Positions 55,454-64,000 of a stretch of DNA of 64,000 nucleotides are shown in pieces (the first letter of the stretch is position 1; each line of letters begins with the position of its first letter). The stretch is from Candidatus Nanopelagicales bacterium. Its GTDB lineage: Bacteria; Actinomycetota; Actinomycetes; S36-B12. The notes below the pieces were generated by a model. The model did not search any database. It saw only the letters and a list, made by a program, of their open reading frames with translations, and was not told the origin of the DNA. The position numbers were made by a program, and so were the translations under genes. The stretch is taken from NCBI GenBank assembly GCA_018401415.1, contig JAGYKV010000010.1:62001-126000 (forward strand), read 5' to 3'.

Positions 55454-57059
55454 CTAATCGCTTTCGGAATCGACGAGTCGAGGAAATAGCGATTCTCCTT
55501 TTGTGACCTGAACTCCGGCTGGCAAGTGACCCCACGTGCCGCAACTCGCCCAATGGCTGATCCGCCAGATTCCCTAAAGCCTCTTCTGCCCCAATCGCCT
55601 GCCACATCTGTTGCATGGCCTTCGGCATGACGGGGTTGTATAAGACTGCAATGGCTCTCAGCGATTCGCAGACCGTGTAGAGAACAGTCGCCAAACGCGG
55701 AACTGTTGATTCATGTTTTGCGAGCACCCACGGCTCCTGCTCGGTGACATAGCCATTGATGTGTTCGATGAGACCGCGCACGTGTCCAATAGCTCCAGCA
55801 AAGTCCAAGTCATTGATGCATGAGTCGGCTTGCTCAACCACGGTCTGTAGAAGTTGCTGTATTTCAACTTCTTTGTCACCGGGTGCCTGATCCGCTGGCA
55901 GCTTGCCTTCGAAGTATTTGCCCACCATGGCGGTTACACGCGAAGCTAGGTTTCCTAATCCATTTGCCAGTTCAGATGTGTACCGCGCACTCATATCTTC
56001 CCAACTGAAAGATCCATCGTGACCGAAAGCGATCGCGCCCATGAAGTAGTAACGGAAAGCATCTGAGCCAAAGTGATCAACGATCGACTCGGGTGAGATA
56101 CCCGTCAACTTGGACTTAGACATTTTTTCGCCGCCAACGAGTAGCCACCCATGCGCAAAGACCTGCTGGGGTGGTTTCAGGCCAGCCGCCATGAGCATTG
56201 CCGGCCAGTACACGGCGTGAAACCTGAGAATGTCTTTTCCAACGAGTTGAACATTTGCCGGCCAAACACGGGTAAACAGTTCGGCGTCCTCGGATCCCGG
56301 CTCGGCACCATAGCCGGTCGCGGTGATGTAATTCAAGAGTGCATCAAACCAGACGTACACGACCTGGGACGTGTCCCAACTCAGCGGAATACCCCACTTC
56401 ACACTGGAGCGAGACATGGAAATATCAACGAGACCGCCTCGCAGGAAACTCATGACCTCGTTGTATGCACTCTGCGGGCGAACTGCGTTGGGGTTGTCTT
56501 CGTAGTGTTTGATCAACTGCTCATTAAATGCAGATAGTTGGAAAAACCAATTTTCTTCACTTAATTGTTCCGGTGGCTTTCCATGAATGCTGCACACTTG
56601 CTCTCCGGCAAACTCCCCGGTCCCCTCGACAAGGTCCGCAGCAAATTTGAATTCCTCACAGCCCACGCAATACGGGCCTTCATAGGGTGCAGAGAAAACA
56701 TAGCCATTTGCTTTTACGGTGTCCCAAAACTTTTGGACCCTCTCCACGTGTCGAGTCTCTGTGGTGCGAATGAAATCGTCGTTACGGGCATCAATTGTTC
56801 CTAAGACCGGCTGCCACGACTCCGATACCAGGCGATCCACCCAAACTTGTGGCTCAACCCCCCCGGCCTCAGCAGCGCGCTGCACTTTTGTTCCGTGTTC
56901 ATCGACCCCGGTCAGGAACCACACGGACTCGCCACGCTGACGGTGCCAGCGGGTGAGGACATCGCCAGCGGTGGTCGTGTAAGCGTGGCCGATGTGGGGT
57001 GCATCATTCACGTAATAGATAGGAGTGGTCAGGTAAAAAGACTTGGCCAACTCGGTCAT
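55454..57059 (-). pseudogene. metG: Methionyl-tRNA synthetase, frameshifted at the 3' end
   Basis: About 534 residues. The class I signature is PHIGHAYTT (HIGH), the KMSKS loop is GEKMSKSKLTG, and an anticodon-binding domain follows. The main frame runs on to 55443 with a nonsense tail. Removing one base from the CCCC at 55530-55533 gives the family ending LPAGVQVTKGESLFPRL and a stop at 55454, eight bp before tatD. Essential gene, so sequence error is likely. Leaderless start. Confidence 0.93.
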
Positions 57060-57065
57060 GGACAA

Positions 57066-57071
57066 ATACTA
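57066..57071 (-). promoter_or_regulatory. -10 box of leaderless metG
   Basis: TAGTAT on the minus strand, 6 nt before the ATG. Confidence 0.5.
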
Positions 57072-57085
57072 GTCAAGTGATTGAA

Positions 57086-57970
57086 TCACTTATCTGATGC
57101 TTGTACAGCCTTTGCACTAATGGCAGCTTGATAGACATCGCGCTTTGGAATACCCGCGGCACCGGCGACCAGCGCACTTGCTTCTTTGAGCGATTGACCT
57201 TCCGCCACTAATGACTGAACTCGTCGCACAATATCTTCCATATTCGCCAAACCGGCCTCGACTCGGAGTTCTTCCGCGTTTGCACCCGCAACCACGAGTG
57301 TTATTTCGCCACGCACTTCACCCAAGGACCACTCCACAAGATCTGCTAACGAGCCTCGAATCACTTCTTCGTAGGTTTTAGTCATCTCGCGACAGACTGC
57401 AGCGGAGCGTTCAGATCCGAAAACCGTGACCATGTCGGTGAGAGTTGATCCGATTCGGTGCGGTGCCTCAAAAAAGATCATTGTTCGAGTTTCACGAGAC
57501 AACAATGTCAAAGTTGAAATTCGCTCACCCGATTTCCTGGGCAGGAAACCTTCGAAGCAAAATCGATCTGATGGAAGCCCCGACAGAGCCAGTGCGGTGA
57601 GCACTGCTGACGGTCCTGGAATTACCGAGATCGGAATACCTGCTTCTATAGCCGCTGCTGCTAGCCGATATCCCGGATCGCTGATCTGAGGCATCCCGGC
57701 ATCGGTGACCACCAATACATTGCTTCCCTCACGAACGGCATTGAGTAATTGGTCAACCCTGCTCACTTCATTTCCTTCGAAATTTGAGATGACCCGAGCC
57801 GTTATTTCAACACCCAGTCGGGATGCCAATTGACGAAATTTTCTCGTGTCCTCGGCAGCTATCAGATCTGCTCGCGACATGGCTTCCATGAGTCGCACAG
57901 ACGCATCGGCCGAATTGCCCATGGGAGTGCCCGCGAAAATTAGTCTCCCACCAGACTCTGCCTGATCCAC
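57086..57970 (-). CDS. rsmI: 16S rRNA 2'-O-methyltransferase RsmI
   Basis: 294 residues from GTG 57970, preceded by GGGGA. Methylates C1402 ribose in 16S rRNA. Family motifs: FAGTPMGNSADAS, AAEDTRKFRQLAS, VVTDAGMPQISDPGYRL, and PSDRFCFEGFLPRK. Divergent from pmt with ~28 bp between starts. Confidence 0.92.
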   Translation of the reverse strand: MDQAESGGRLIFAGTPMGNSADASVRLMEAMSRADLIAAEDTRKFRQLASRLGVEITARVISNFEGNEVSRVDQLLNAVREGSNVLVVTDAGMPQISDPGYRLAAAAIEAGIPISVIPGPSAVLTALALSGLPSDRFCFEGFLPRKSGERISTLTLLSRETRTMIFFEAPHRIGSTLTDMVTVFGSERSAAVCREMTKTYEEVIRGSLADLVEWSLGEVRGEITLVVAGANAEELRVEAGLANMEDIVRRVQSLVAEGQSLKEASALVAGAAGIPKRDVYQAAISAKAVQASDK

Positions 57971-57992
57971 TCCCCAATAGTGGCAGGACGCA

Positions 57993-57998
57993 TACCAT
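57993..57998 (+). promoter_or_regulatory. -10 box of leaderless pmt
   Basis: TACCAT, 6 nt before the GTG at 58005. Confidence 0.45.
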
Positions 57999-58004
57999 GT
58001 GCCG

Positions 58005-59594
58005 GTGCCACCCATCCTGCACCGGTCAGCGCCGGATCGAAGTGTGGCCACAATTGGTCAGAGACTCAATCCGCCATTTCCCAGTCAGGGCATTGTTGGC
58101 TGGATCGCTCCACTCTTGGTTGGACTGATCGCCGGAATCATTCGATTCGTTCAACTTGGACGCCCACACACGGTGGCATTCGATGAAACCTATTACGCGA
58201 AAGATGCATGGGCATTATTGCGATTTGGGGTTGAACATAAGGCGGTAGAGAATCATGAACCTCTCATGCTCTCGGCCGGCAGCAACTGGCGCGCCGTTGA
58301 AGCCTTCACGGGCGAAGGCTCTTTCGTAGTTCATCCGCCCGTTGGCAAGTGGACAATCGCAATCGGGGAATATCTCTTCGGTGTTACACCATTTGGTTGG
58401 CGATTCATGGTTGCCTTACTCGGAACAATCGCCGTTGTCATGATTGCGCGAATTGTTCGGCGCATGACTCGGTCGGATTTGATCGGTGGTATCGCTGGAC
58501 TGTTGCTTGCCCTCGATGGCATTCATATTGTCCTCAGTCGCACCGCCCTACTGGATATTGTGTTGGGAACATTTGTGCTCGCCGGTTTCGGAGCACTTGT
58601 TATTGATCGCGATGCCACCCGAAAAAGACTGGCACTCCTTGGTGCCCAGCTCGGTAACACGCCAGCGGTCTGGGAACAGATAGGTTCGGGCTTTGGACCG
58701 CGTTTCGGTATTCGCCCTTGGCGATTGTTGGCAATCTTTTTTCTTGCTCTGGCAGTGAGTGTGAAATGGTCTGGCTTATGGTTCCTCGCAATTTTCATGA
58801 TCATGACATTGCTATGGGATGTTGGAACTCGTCGGACAATTGGTGTTGATCGACCGTGGATTGCTACATTGATCAGAAGTGCTCCAGCCGCTTTTATTGC
58901 AACCGTTGTTATCACCATTGCGGTGTACCTGACCAGTTGGACCGGCTGGTTTCTCTCTGATACTGGCTGGGGTCGAAATTGGGCCGCAGATAAACCCGAG
59001 TCGTGGATTCCCGATTCACTACGATCTTTGCTCAATTATCACTCTGAGGCGTGGAACTTTCACGTTAACTTGGATACGGAACACGGCTATCAAAGCAACC
59101 CGCTGTCCTGGCCATTTATGACCCGACCCACAAGTTTCGTTTATGAAAGTATCAAGGATGGATCCCAGGGCTGCCCCACCGATCATTGCTCTCAGGAAGT
59201 TCTTGCTCTGGGAAATCCAATTATTTGGTGGGCCGCCCTCCTTGCCGTGCCGTATCAACTCTGGAATTGGTTGACTAATCGTGACTGGCGTTCCGGGGCA
59301 ATTCTCGCTGGAATTATCGCCGGCTGGTTCCCTTGGTTGCTGTACCTCGATCGCACAGTATTTACGTTTTACACCGTCGCCTATGTTCCCTTTGTTGTTA
59401 TGGCCGTTGCATTCACCATTATGAAACTGTTACAGCGCAAACCGCCGCAACAACAACCAGTAGTCATAGCCTTCATTGGCTTATACATTCTGGCTGTTGT
59501 CGCGGCGGCCTGGTGGTTTTATCCGATCTGGGTGGGGGAAGTTATTCCCTACGACCAGTGGAAGCTACGCATGTGGATGCCTACCTGGGTTTAA
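58005..59594 (+). CDS. pmt: Protein O-mannosyltransferase (GT39)
   Basis: About 529 residues with around ten membrane helices. FDETYYAKDAW in the first extracytoplasmic loop holds the catalytic acidic pair, and the C-terminal domain has WFPWLLYLDRTVFTFY. It transfers mannose from polyprenyl-phosphate-mannose to secreted proteins. Adjacent to rsmI, as in many actinobacteria. GTG 58005 is preferred to 57999 because of the -10 spacing. Confidence 0.9.
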   Translation: MPPILHRSAPDRSVATIGQRLNPPFPSQGIVGWIAPLLVGLIAGIIRFVQLGRPHTVAFDETYYAKDAWALLRFGVEHKAVENHEPLMLSAGSNWRAVEAFTGEGSFVVHPPVGKWTIAIGEYLFGVTPFGWRFMVALLGTIAVVMIARIVRRMTRSDLIGGIAGLLLALDGIHIVLSRTALLDIVLGTFVLAGFGALVIDRDATRKRLALLGAQLGNTPAVWEQIGSGFGPRFGIRPWRLLAIFFLALAVSVKWSGLWFLAIFMIMTLLWDVGTRRTIGVDRPWIATLIRSAPAAFIATVVITIAVYLTSWTGWFLSDTGWGRNWAADKPESWIPDSLRSLLNYHSEAWNFHVNLDTEHGYQSNPLSWPFMTRPTSFVYESIKDGSQGCPTDHCSQEVLALGNPIIWWAALLAVPYQLWNWLTNRDWRSGAILAGIIAGWFPWLLYLDRTVFTFYTVAYVPFVVMAVAFTIMKLLQRKPPQQQPVVIAFIGLYILAVVAAAWWFYPIWVGEVIPYDQWKLRMWMPTWV

Positions 59595-60295
59595 CTCACC
59601 CACGCTGTCACCATTTGGTTTGCAACTTGTTCTAGTGCCTTCTTCTGCGGGCCGGTGAGGTTCGATGCACTACCTGTAGACCCTTGGGTCATGATGATCG
59701 CGTCATTCAACAGCGTAAAGATGTTCAGACTGTCACTGAGATACGCAGGCTGATCGCCAACAGCGGCATTATTTGAATTTCGATTTGTGAAAATCGACCC
59801 TACACCCGTTACTGTCACCGCTGGAATTTTTCCGGAGGTAACAATGTTTTGGAATGGGAAAACGGTTCCGTCATCACTTGTCCACGAACCTGAGTAATCA
59901 CCATCGCACTTCTTGATGTCTTTGGTGAGCTTTGCAAAAGCTTTTTCGGCAGCGACGTTGCTTGTGAACTCGTTCACCGAAATAAGCAGGTTGAGATCTT
60001 TCTCAACAACATCATAGAAAGCATAAGAGTTTCGAAGGGACCTAGACATTTGAACATCGAATCCATTGGTGGATGCGCTCGTGCAGACATATGAACCGCT
60101 CTTACCCGAATCCTGGACCTGGACGCCAATGCCGGGCTTGGCTGCAAAGATCTTAGGCAGTTGCTTTGGACTGACATAACTTGAAGCCGCATTCGCAAAC
60201 GCCTCCCGATCATAAGCTTGGGCCGCAGTTGGTGCCAAGCCCAAAGATCCCAGAACGAGTGCGCCACCGGCTAATCCAGTCATAATTTTTTTCAT
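59591..60295 (-). CDS. Secreted protein, unrecognised
   Basis: 234 residues. Signal peptide MKKIMTGLAGGALVLGSLGL... cleaved near AQA (~27). The mature part has two cysteines (VCTSAS and KKCDGD), which might pair. It is weakly like actinobacterial PknH-type sensor domains in layout, but I cannot confirm that. AAAGAGG before the ATG. Its 3' end overlaps pmt by 4 bp, convergent. Confidence 0.7.
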   Translation of the reverse strand: MKKIMTGLAGGALVLGSLGLAPTAAQAYDREAFANAASSYVSPKQLPKIFAAKPGIGVQVQDSGKSGSYVCTSASTNGFDVQMSRSLRNSYAFYDVVEKDLNLLISVNEFTSNVAAEKAFAKLTKDIKKCDGDYSGSWTSDDGTVFPFQNIVTSGKIPAVTVTGVGSIFTNRNSNNAAVGDQPAYLSDSLNIFTLLNDAIIMTQGSTGSASNLTGPQKKALEQVANQMVTAWVS

Positions 60296-60336
60296 TGTTC
60301 CTCTTTCAATTGATAACGATTATTCCTTTGAGAGCA

Positions 60337-60342
60337 TAGTCT
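60337..60342 (+). promoter_or_regulatory. -10 box of leaderless HAD gene
   Basis: TAGTCT, 6 nt before the ATG. Confidence 0.5.
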
Positions 60343-60348
60343 CACCTT

Positions 60349-61025
60349 ATGAAATCAGTGTGCTGCGATGCTCTTGGAACTCTCATTGATATCTCTGCAA
60401 TTACAACGCAATTGGAGCAGCAATACCCCGGGCAGGGAATTCGCATTGCAGATCTTTGGCGAACAAAACAGGTCGATTACTCACGACTACGCGCGTTGGG
60501 GGGCCAATACAAGCCTTTCGGCAAGATCACCCAAGATGCCCTCGAAGCAACATTCTTAGAGTTACGCATTGTTTACTCCCCACACGATCTCGACACAGCC
60601 ATGGGTCAATATCTCAGTGGCGTGGCGTTTCCCGATGCCCGTAACTTTCTGGATGCACTCAAGATTCCGTGGTCAATACTCACCAATGGTGATCGTAATT
60701 TCATTCAACCAATTTTGAGTAATGCAGGGATCGATTGCCCCGAAACTCACCTATTGACCTCCGACCAAGTGGAAACTTTTAAAGTAGACAAAGGCATGTA
60801 TGAATTAACGTGGTCGTGGGCACAAGAGTGCGGCACATCATTGAAGTCCGATGTCATTTTTATTTCTGCGAATCAATGGGATGCCATTGCGGCTTCCTGG
60901 TTCGGTTTCACCAGTTGCTGGATCAATCGGACCGGTCAATCGCCCGAGAAACTTGGCGCTAGTCCACTATTTGAAGTTTCAAGTATGTCGGAAATTGGCA
61001 CAGCCGCGTGGATCTCAACTTGTGA
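60349..61025 (+). CDS. HAD-superfamily hydrolase (type II haloacid dehalogenase-like)
   Basis: About 225 residues. The first HAD motif reads CDALGTLIDIS (usual D-A-x-G-T-L-x-D), then SILTNGDRNF (motif II), FKVDKGMYEL (Lys), and FISANQWDAIAASWFGF. This resembles L-2-haloacid dehalogenases. The 3' end is uncertain: the frame stays open to 61281 across lysE, whereas a one-base change would end it at the TGA at 61023-61025. Indels are dense just downstream. Confidence 0.75.
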
Positions 61026-61660
61026 TCGAAGCTATCGCTACCGGATTCGCACTAGGCCTCGGCTCCGGGGTTGCACCCGGACCTCTCACCGGACTCACCA
61101 TCTCAACAACCATGCGCTCGGGGCATGGGAGCAGGACTTCGCATCGCCGGTAGCGCCACTGCATCTCAGATTCCATCATCATTGCGCTATCTCTGACCCT
61201 GGTAGCTGCAACTGCCACGAAACCGCCATCAGCATTTTGGGGATTAGTTGGCGCTGTAGTCGTGGCATATTTCGGGATTGAAATACTGACGTCCGCTCGA
61301 AAGGCTCAAACTCCAGTCGGCCGGGACCGCGTAAGCGTTCCCCGTCGACTTGACCGACTCCCTGTGACGCTGCAAGGCGCCGCGATCAACTTTTTGAATC
61401 CTGCACCGTGGATCTTTTGGGTCACCGCCGGATCGACACTCGTTGGTTGAATATCTGGCGCGAGAGTCCAAGCTCAGCGCCATCGCATTCACTGTGGTGT
61501 TCTATGTACTTCTGGTTGGCGTGAAAGGTAGGCAATAGTCATGAGTTTGTCCGCAACTCGGCACAAGATGAGCACACGCACATACCGTGCAATCCTGTTT
61601 GGCTCAGGAATCTTGCTGCTCGTGGCGGCGGCACTTCTCGTGCTGACCCACGCGCTGTAG
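61022..61660 (+). pseudogene. LysE-family exporter, multiply frameshifted
   Basis: Pieces in three frames join into a LysE/RhtB protein: VIEAIATGFALGLGSGVAPG then PLTGLTISTTMRSG, a break near 61116, GAGLRIAGSATAS, a break near 61163, IIALSLTLVAATA to NFLNPAPWIFWVTAGSTLV, a break near 61448, then VVFYVLLVGVK, a break near 61533, and a final helix to the TAG at 61660. LysE proteins export amino acids. Four indels in 640 bp suggest real decay, though sequence quality may be poor here. Confidence 0.7.
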
Positions 61661-61667
61661 CAAATGA

Positions 61668-62201
61668 TCAGCGACGGCTGCAAATCCTGCGTAAAAGTTT
61701 GATCGGATTGATTGCATCCGATTCCCGCCCGCTTTTCCAATATTCGAAATGTAAGTGAACTTGGCCAGGTGAACCTGTATCCCCCATGCGCGCGATCAAT
61801 TGGCCTTTTTTGACTCGTTGTCCACTTTTCACTAGCACTTTGTCCATGTGGCCGTAGTAATACTTTGAACCGCTCTTACCTTTGAGGACAATTTGCAGAG
61901 CGCCGTTACTCTGCTTCTTTGTTCTATCGATCCGGCCCTTTTCAATTGCATAAATGGGTGTTCCACGCTTTCCACCGAGATCCACACCCATGTGAGTCCG
62001 GCGACCTCGGTCCGCTCCCCACTTTGCGCCGTACCAGAACTTCTTGGTGGGGCAGACTCGGGGACCAGCAAATTTCACCGACTGTTGGGAAACTCCCTTA
62101 ATCTGTGGGGTCGAATGTGGCGCGGCAACGCCTGGGACAACAACCAAGCCCAGGAGCATGGAGAGACTTGCAACAAAGACGGAAACCCTTTTCCAATGCA
62201 T
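61668..62201 (-). CDS. Secreted M23-family metallopeptidase
   Basis: 177 residues with a signal peptide ending near GVAAP. The LytM-type zinc site is THMGVDLGGKRGTPI (His and Asp), GHMDKV, and HLHFEYW. Probably cleaves peptidoglycan cross-links outside the cell, or acts as a regulator of hydrolases. Leaderless start. Confidence 0.88.
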   Translation of the reverse strand: MHWKRVSVFVASLSMLLGLVVVPGVAAPHSTPQIKGVSQQSVKFAGPRVCPTKKFWYGAKWGADRGRRTHMGVDLGGKRGTPIYAIEKGRIDRTKKQSNGALQIVLKGKSGSKYYYGHMDKVLVKSGQRVKKGQLIARMGDTGSPGQVHLHFEYWKSGRESDAINPIKLLRRICSRR

Positions 62202-62207
62202 CGCATG

Positions 62208-62213
62208 ACCCTA
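62208..62213 (-). promoter_or_regulatory. -10 box of leaderless M23 gene
   Basis: TAGGGT on the minus strand, 6 nt before the ATG. Confidence 0.5.
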
Positions 62214-62242
62214 ATATGAGTTTGTTGAGAGCACAACTGCAG

Positions 62243-62248
62243 TAGCCT
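62243..62248 (+). promoter_or_regulatory. -10 box of leaderless AI-2E-family gene
   Basis: TAGCCT, 6 nt before the GTG. Confidence 0.5.
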
Positions 62249-62254
62249 TTCCGT

Positions 62255-63370
62255 GTGGCTCCCGAAAACCCGAAAATTGCTGAGCAGACGATCCGATTTG
62301 ACACACGCAATATTTGGCGGGTCGGCTTTATTGCCTTGACCATTGTCGCTATTGGGCTGCTCGCCGGCTTCCTGATTGAAGACGGTGGTGGTGTCTTTTT
62401 CATCATCCTCATGTCTTGGTTTGCATCACTTGCCATGGAACCTGCCGTCTCACGTCTGGCTCGACGAATGAAACGCGGACTTGCCACCGGAATAGTCATG
62501 CTCAGCGTGGCAGCTTTCTTTGCGATTTTCACCGCAACTTTTGGCAACCTTCTATTTAACCAAATTGCAGAGTTGATTAGAGCCCTGCCAAGCTTGCTAG
62601 ACAGCGCTATTGCTTGGGTGAATCAACAAACAAATTCCCAATACGAAATTGTCGACCTGTGGGAGCAACTCAACATCTCTCCCTCACAATCCGCGGTATA
62701 TGCCACTACCGTGTTGTCCGGAGTGCTAGGAATCATTGGCTCTTTGGCTCTGAGTTTTTTCAGTCTCTTTACTTTTGCACTTTTCACTTTCTATCTCTCT
62801 GCAGATGCGCCCCGTTTTCGCCGCTACCTCACGTCACTTTTCGCACCGAGGTACCAATCCTTAACTAGTCAAATCTGGGACACCACTGCAATGAAAACGG
62901 GGAACTATGTAGCCGCCCGCGTAATCCTTGCTGTACTCAACGGTGGTACCAGTGCAATCGTGTTCTGGATTATTGGCATGCCATCCTGGTTGGCCTTGGG
63001 AATTTGGACCGGATTAGTGGCCCAGTTCGTTCCCACCATTGGAACATACATCGCCATTGCGCTCCCCGTACTCGTTGGATTATTAAGTGGCAACCCGTGG
63101 ATTGGCGTCATGGCACTTATTTGGGCGGTGATTTACCAGCAGGTGGAGAACCTCACCCTGGAGCCGCGTATCAGTGCCCGAGCGGTTAACGTGAATCCTG
63201 CGGTGGCATTTGCCTCCGTGTTGTTGGGGGCAGCACTCTTTGGTGTGGCGGGGGCACTCCTTGCCATTCCAGTTACCGCTATGGTCATAAGCCTGATCGA
63301 TTCCAGGCGTCTGCGTTATGAAGTTGTCGATGAAAAACCTACCGCCCCGGATCCACCCAAAGAGGAATAG
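62255..63370 (+). CDS. AI-2E family (PerM/YdiK-like) membrane transporter
   Basis: 371 residues with about eight membrane helices. Family hallmarks are FVPTIGTYIAIALPVLVGLL and YQQVENLTLEPRISARAVNV, with AVAFASVLLGAALFGVAGALLAIPV next. Members export small molecules such as AI-2 or act as Na+/H+ antiporters; substrate is unknown here. Eleven bp before the heliorhodopsin gene, so the two are probably co-transcribed. Confidence 0.9.
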   Translation: MAPENPKIAEQTIRFDTRNIWRVGFIALTIVAIGLLAGFLIEDGGGVFFIILMSWFASLAMEPAVSRLARRMKRGLATGIVMLSVAAFFAIFTATFGNLLFNQIAELIRALPSLLDSAIAWVNQQTNSQYEIVDLWEQLNISPSQSAVYATTVLSGVLGIIGSLALSFFSLFTFALFTFYLSADAPRFRRYLTSLFAPRYQSLTSQIWDTTAMKTGNYVAARVILAVLNGGTSAIVFWIIGMPSWLALGIWTGLVAQFVPTIGTYIAIALPVLVGLLSGNPWIGVMALIWAVIYQQVENLTLEPRISARAVNVNPAVAFASVLLGAALFGVAGALLAIPVTAMVISLIDSRRLRYEVVDEKPTAPDPPKEE

Positions 63371-63381
63371 AGGAACACAAA

Positions 63382-64000
63382 GTGACAAAAGTATCCAAGC
63401 CCATTACAGACAAGAGTCTGCGTACTTGGAATATCGTTGCAGGATTTGCGCACTTGGCGCAATTGATACTTATTCTGATCCTCGCAACAAACTTCACCTT
63501 GCCTGTGACGGCCACCTACATGGAAGGGCCTCCCGGAACACCACCCGGCGACACTGTCACCCTCTTTAATTCCCCGATAGCGTGGGGAGTTGCGCTGTTC
63601 TTCGGACTTTCAGCGCTATTCCATTTCTTGGTAGCAAGCCCACTGTTTTTCAAGCGATATATCGCCGGAATTAACCTCAGTCACAACTATTTCCGCTGGG
63701 TTGAGTACTCCATCAGTTCATCCGTCATGATCGTATTGATCGCCCAAATCGTAGGCATAGCAGACGTTGCCGCCTTGATCGCAATCTTCGGCGTGAATGC
63801 ATCCATGATCCTCTTCGGATGGCTCCAAGAGAAGTATGAGAAGCCTGGCAGTGGTGGATTCCTGCCATTCATATTTGGCTGCATGACCGGAATCGTTCCT
63901 TGGATAATCATTGTGATTTACGTTGTGGCGCCCGGGAGTACCTCCGCAAATGAAGTTCCTCCGTTCGTTTACGGAATCATCATTTCGCTGTTCATCTTCT
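63382..64000 (+). CDS. Heliorhodopsin (cut by right edge)
   Basis: 206 residues visible of ~250-260. GTG start with AGAGGAAC upstream. Helix pattern and signature segments match heliorhodopsins: NYFRWVEYSISSSVMIVLI (the E-Y-S-x-S-S-S stretch of helix C, with the counterion Glu), FGVNASMILFGWLQE, and FIFGCMTGIVPWIIIVIY. The retinal-binding Lys of helix G lies beyond the window. Heliorhodopsins are light-sensing microbial rhodopsins with inverted topology, common in aquatic actinobacteria. Confidence 0.93.
   Translation, partial: MTKVSKPITDKSLRTWNIVAGFAHLAQLILILILATNFTLPVTATYMEGPPGTPPGDTVTLFNSPIAWGVALFFGLSALFHFLVASPLFFKRYIAGINLSHNYFRWVEYSISSSVMIVLIAQIVGIADVAALIAIFGVNASMILFGWLQEKYEKPGSGGFLPFIFGCMTGIVPWIIIVIYVVAPGSTSANEVPPFVYGIIISLFIF

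Overview
The window looks like a chromosome segment of a small-genome planktonic actinobacterium, possibly a freshwater Nanopelagicales/acI-type lineage. The evidence is mycothiol S-conjugate amidase (Mca), actinobacterial families (DUF3817, DUF4307, DUF501, DUF2786 with its metallohydrolase partner), a protein O-mannosyltransferase, the conserved actinobacterial order metG-tatD-ksgA-ispE ... glmU-prs-rplY-pth-mfd-mazG-eno-ftsB-DUF501-ppx, moderate GC by eye, and a heliorhodopsin gene cut by the right edge. About twenty genes begin exactly 6-7 nt after a TANNNT box, so leaderless transcription is common; this also fixes many starts.

Layout. 1-9993: SPFH/NfeD pair, ung, DUF3817, a frameshifted sugar kinase, SURF1, mca, DUF4307, greA, a DrrAB-type exporter, threonine dehydratase and the DUF2786/metallohydrolase pair. 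10185-18285: MFS exporter, sulfatase, metB/msrA/cbs (transsulfuration and methionine repair), a small frameshifted gene, a Bax-inhibitor-1 protein and an I78-like lipoprotein. 18453-27478: an odd tRNA with UAA anticodon, then a glucoside system with a GH1 glycosidase, two permeases, a binding protein, a divergent ATPase, a GH13 glucosidase and a LacI regulator. 27595-45406: mostly minus-strand housekeeping (ppx, DUF501, ftsB, eno, mazG, mfd, pth, rplY, prs, glmU), with a GNAT-AAA+ fusion, lipoproteins and a DUF885 protein.

45459-50382 is an accessory island between two identical tRNA-Gln genes. It holds three copies of an NHLP-type RiPP precursor whose leaders are under purifying selection but whose cores are unrelated. 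Each surviving precursor 3' end faces a convergent reverse transcriptase, intact in one unit and truncated in another. An IS3-family remnant has fused two units. No RiPP maturation enzyme is visible. This is the best candidate for an undescribed system here.

50498-64000: a desaturase with tandem operator repeats and a FasR-like TetR regulator, a MarR regulator with doubled palindromes, ispE-ksgA-tatD-metG-rsmI, O-mannosyltransferase, a secreted protein, a HAD hydrolase, a decayed LysE exporter, an M23 peptidase, an AI-2E family transporter and the heliorhodopsin.

Caveat: several essential genes (eno, metG, mfd and others) carry single-base frameshifts, usually one extra base and often in a G/C run. 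Sequencing or assembly error is likelier than real decay.
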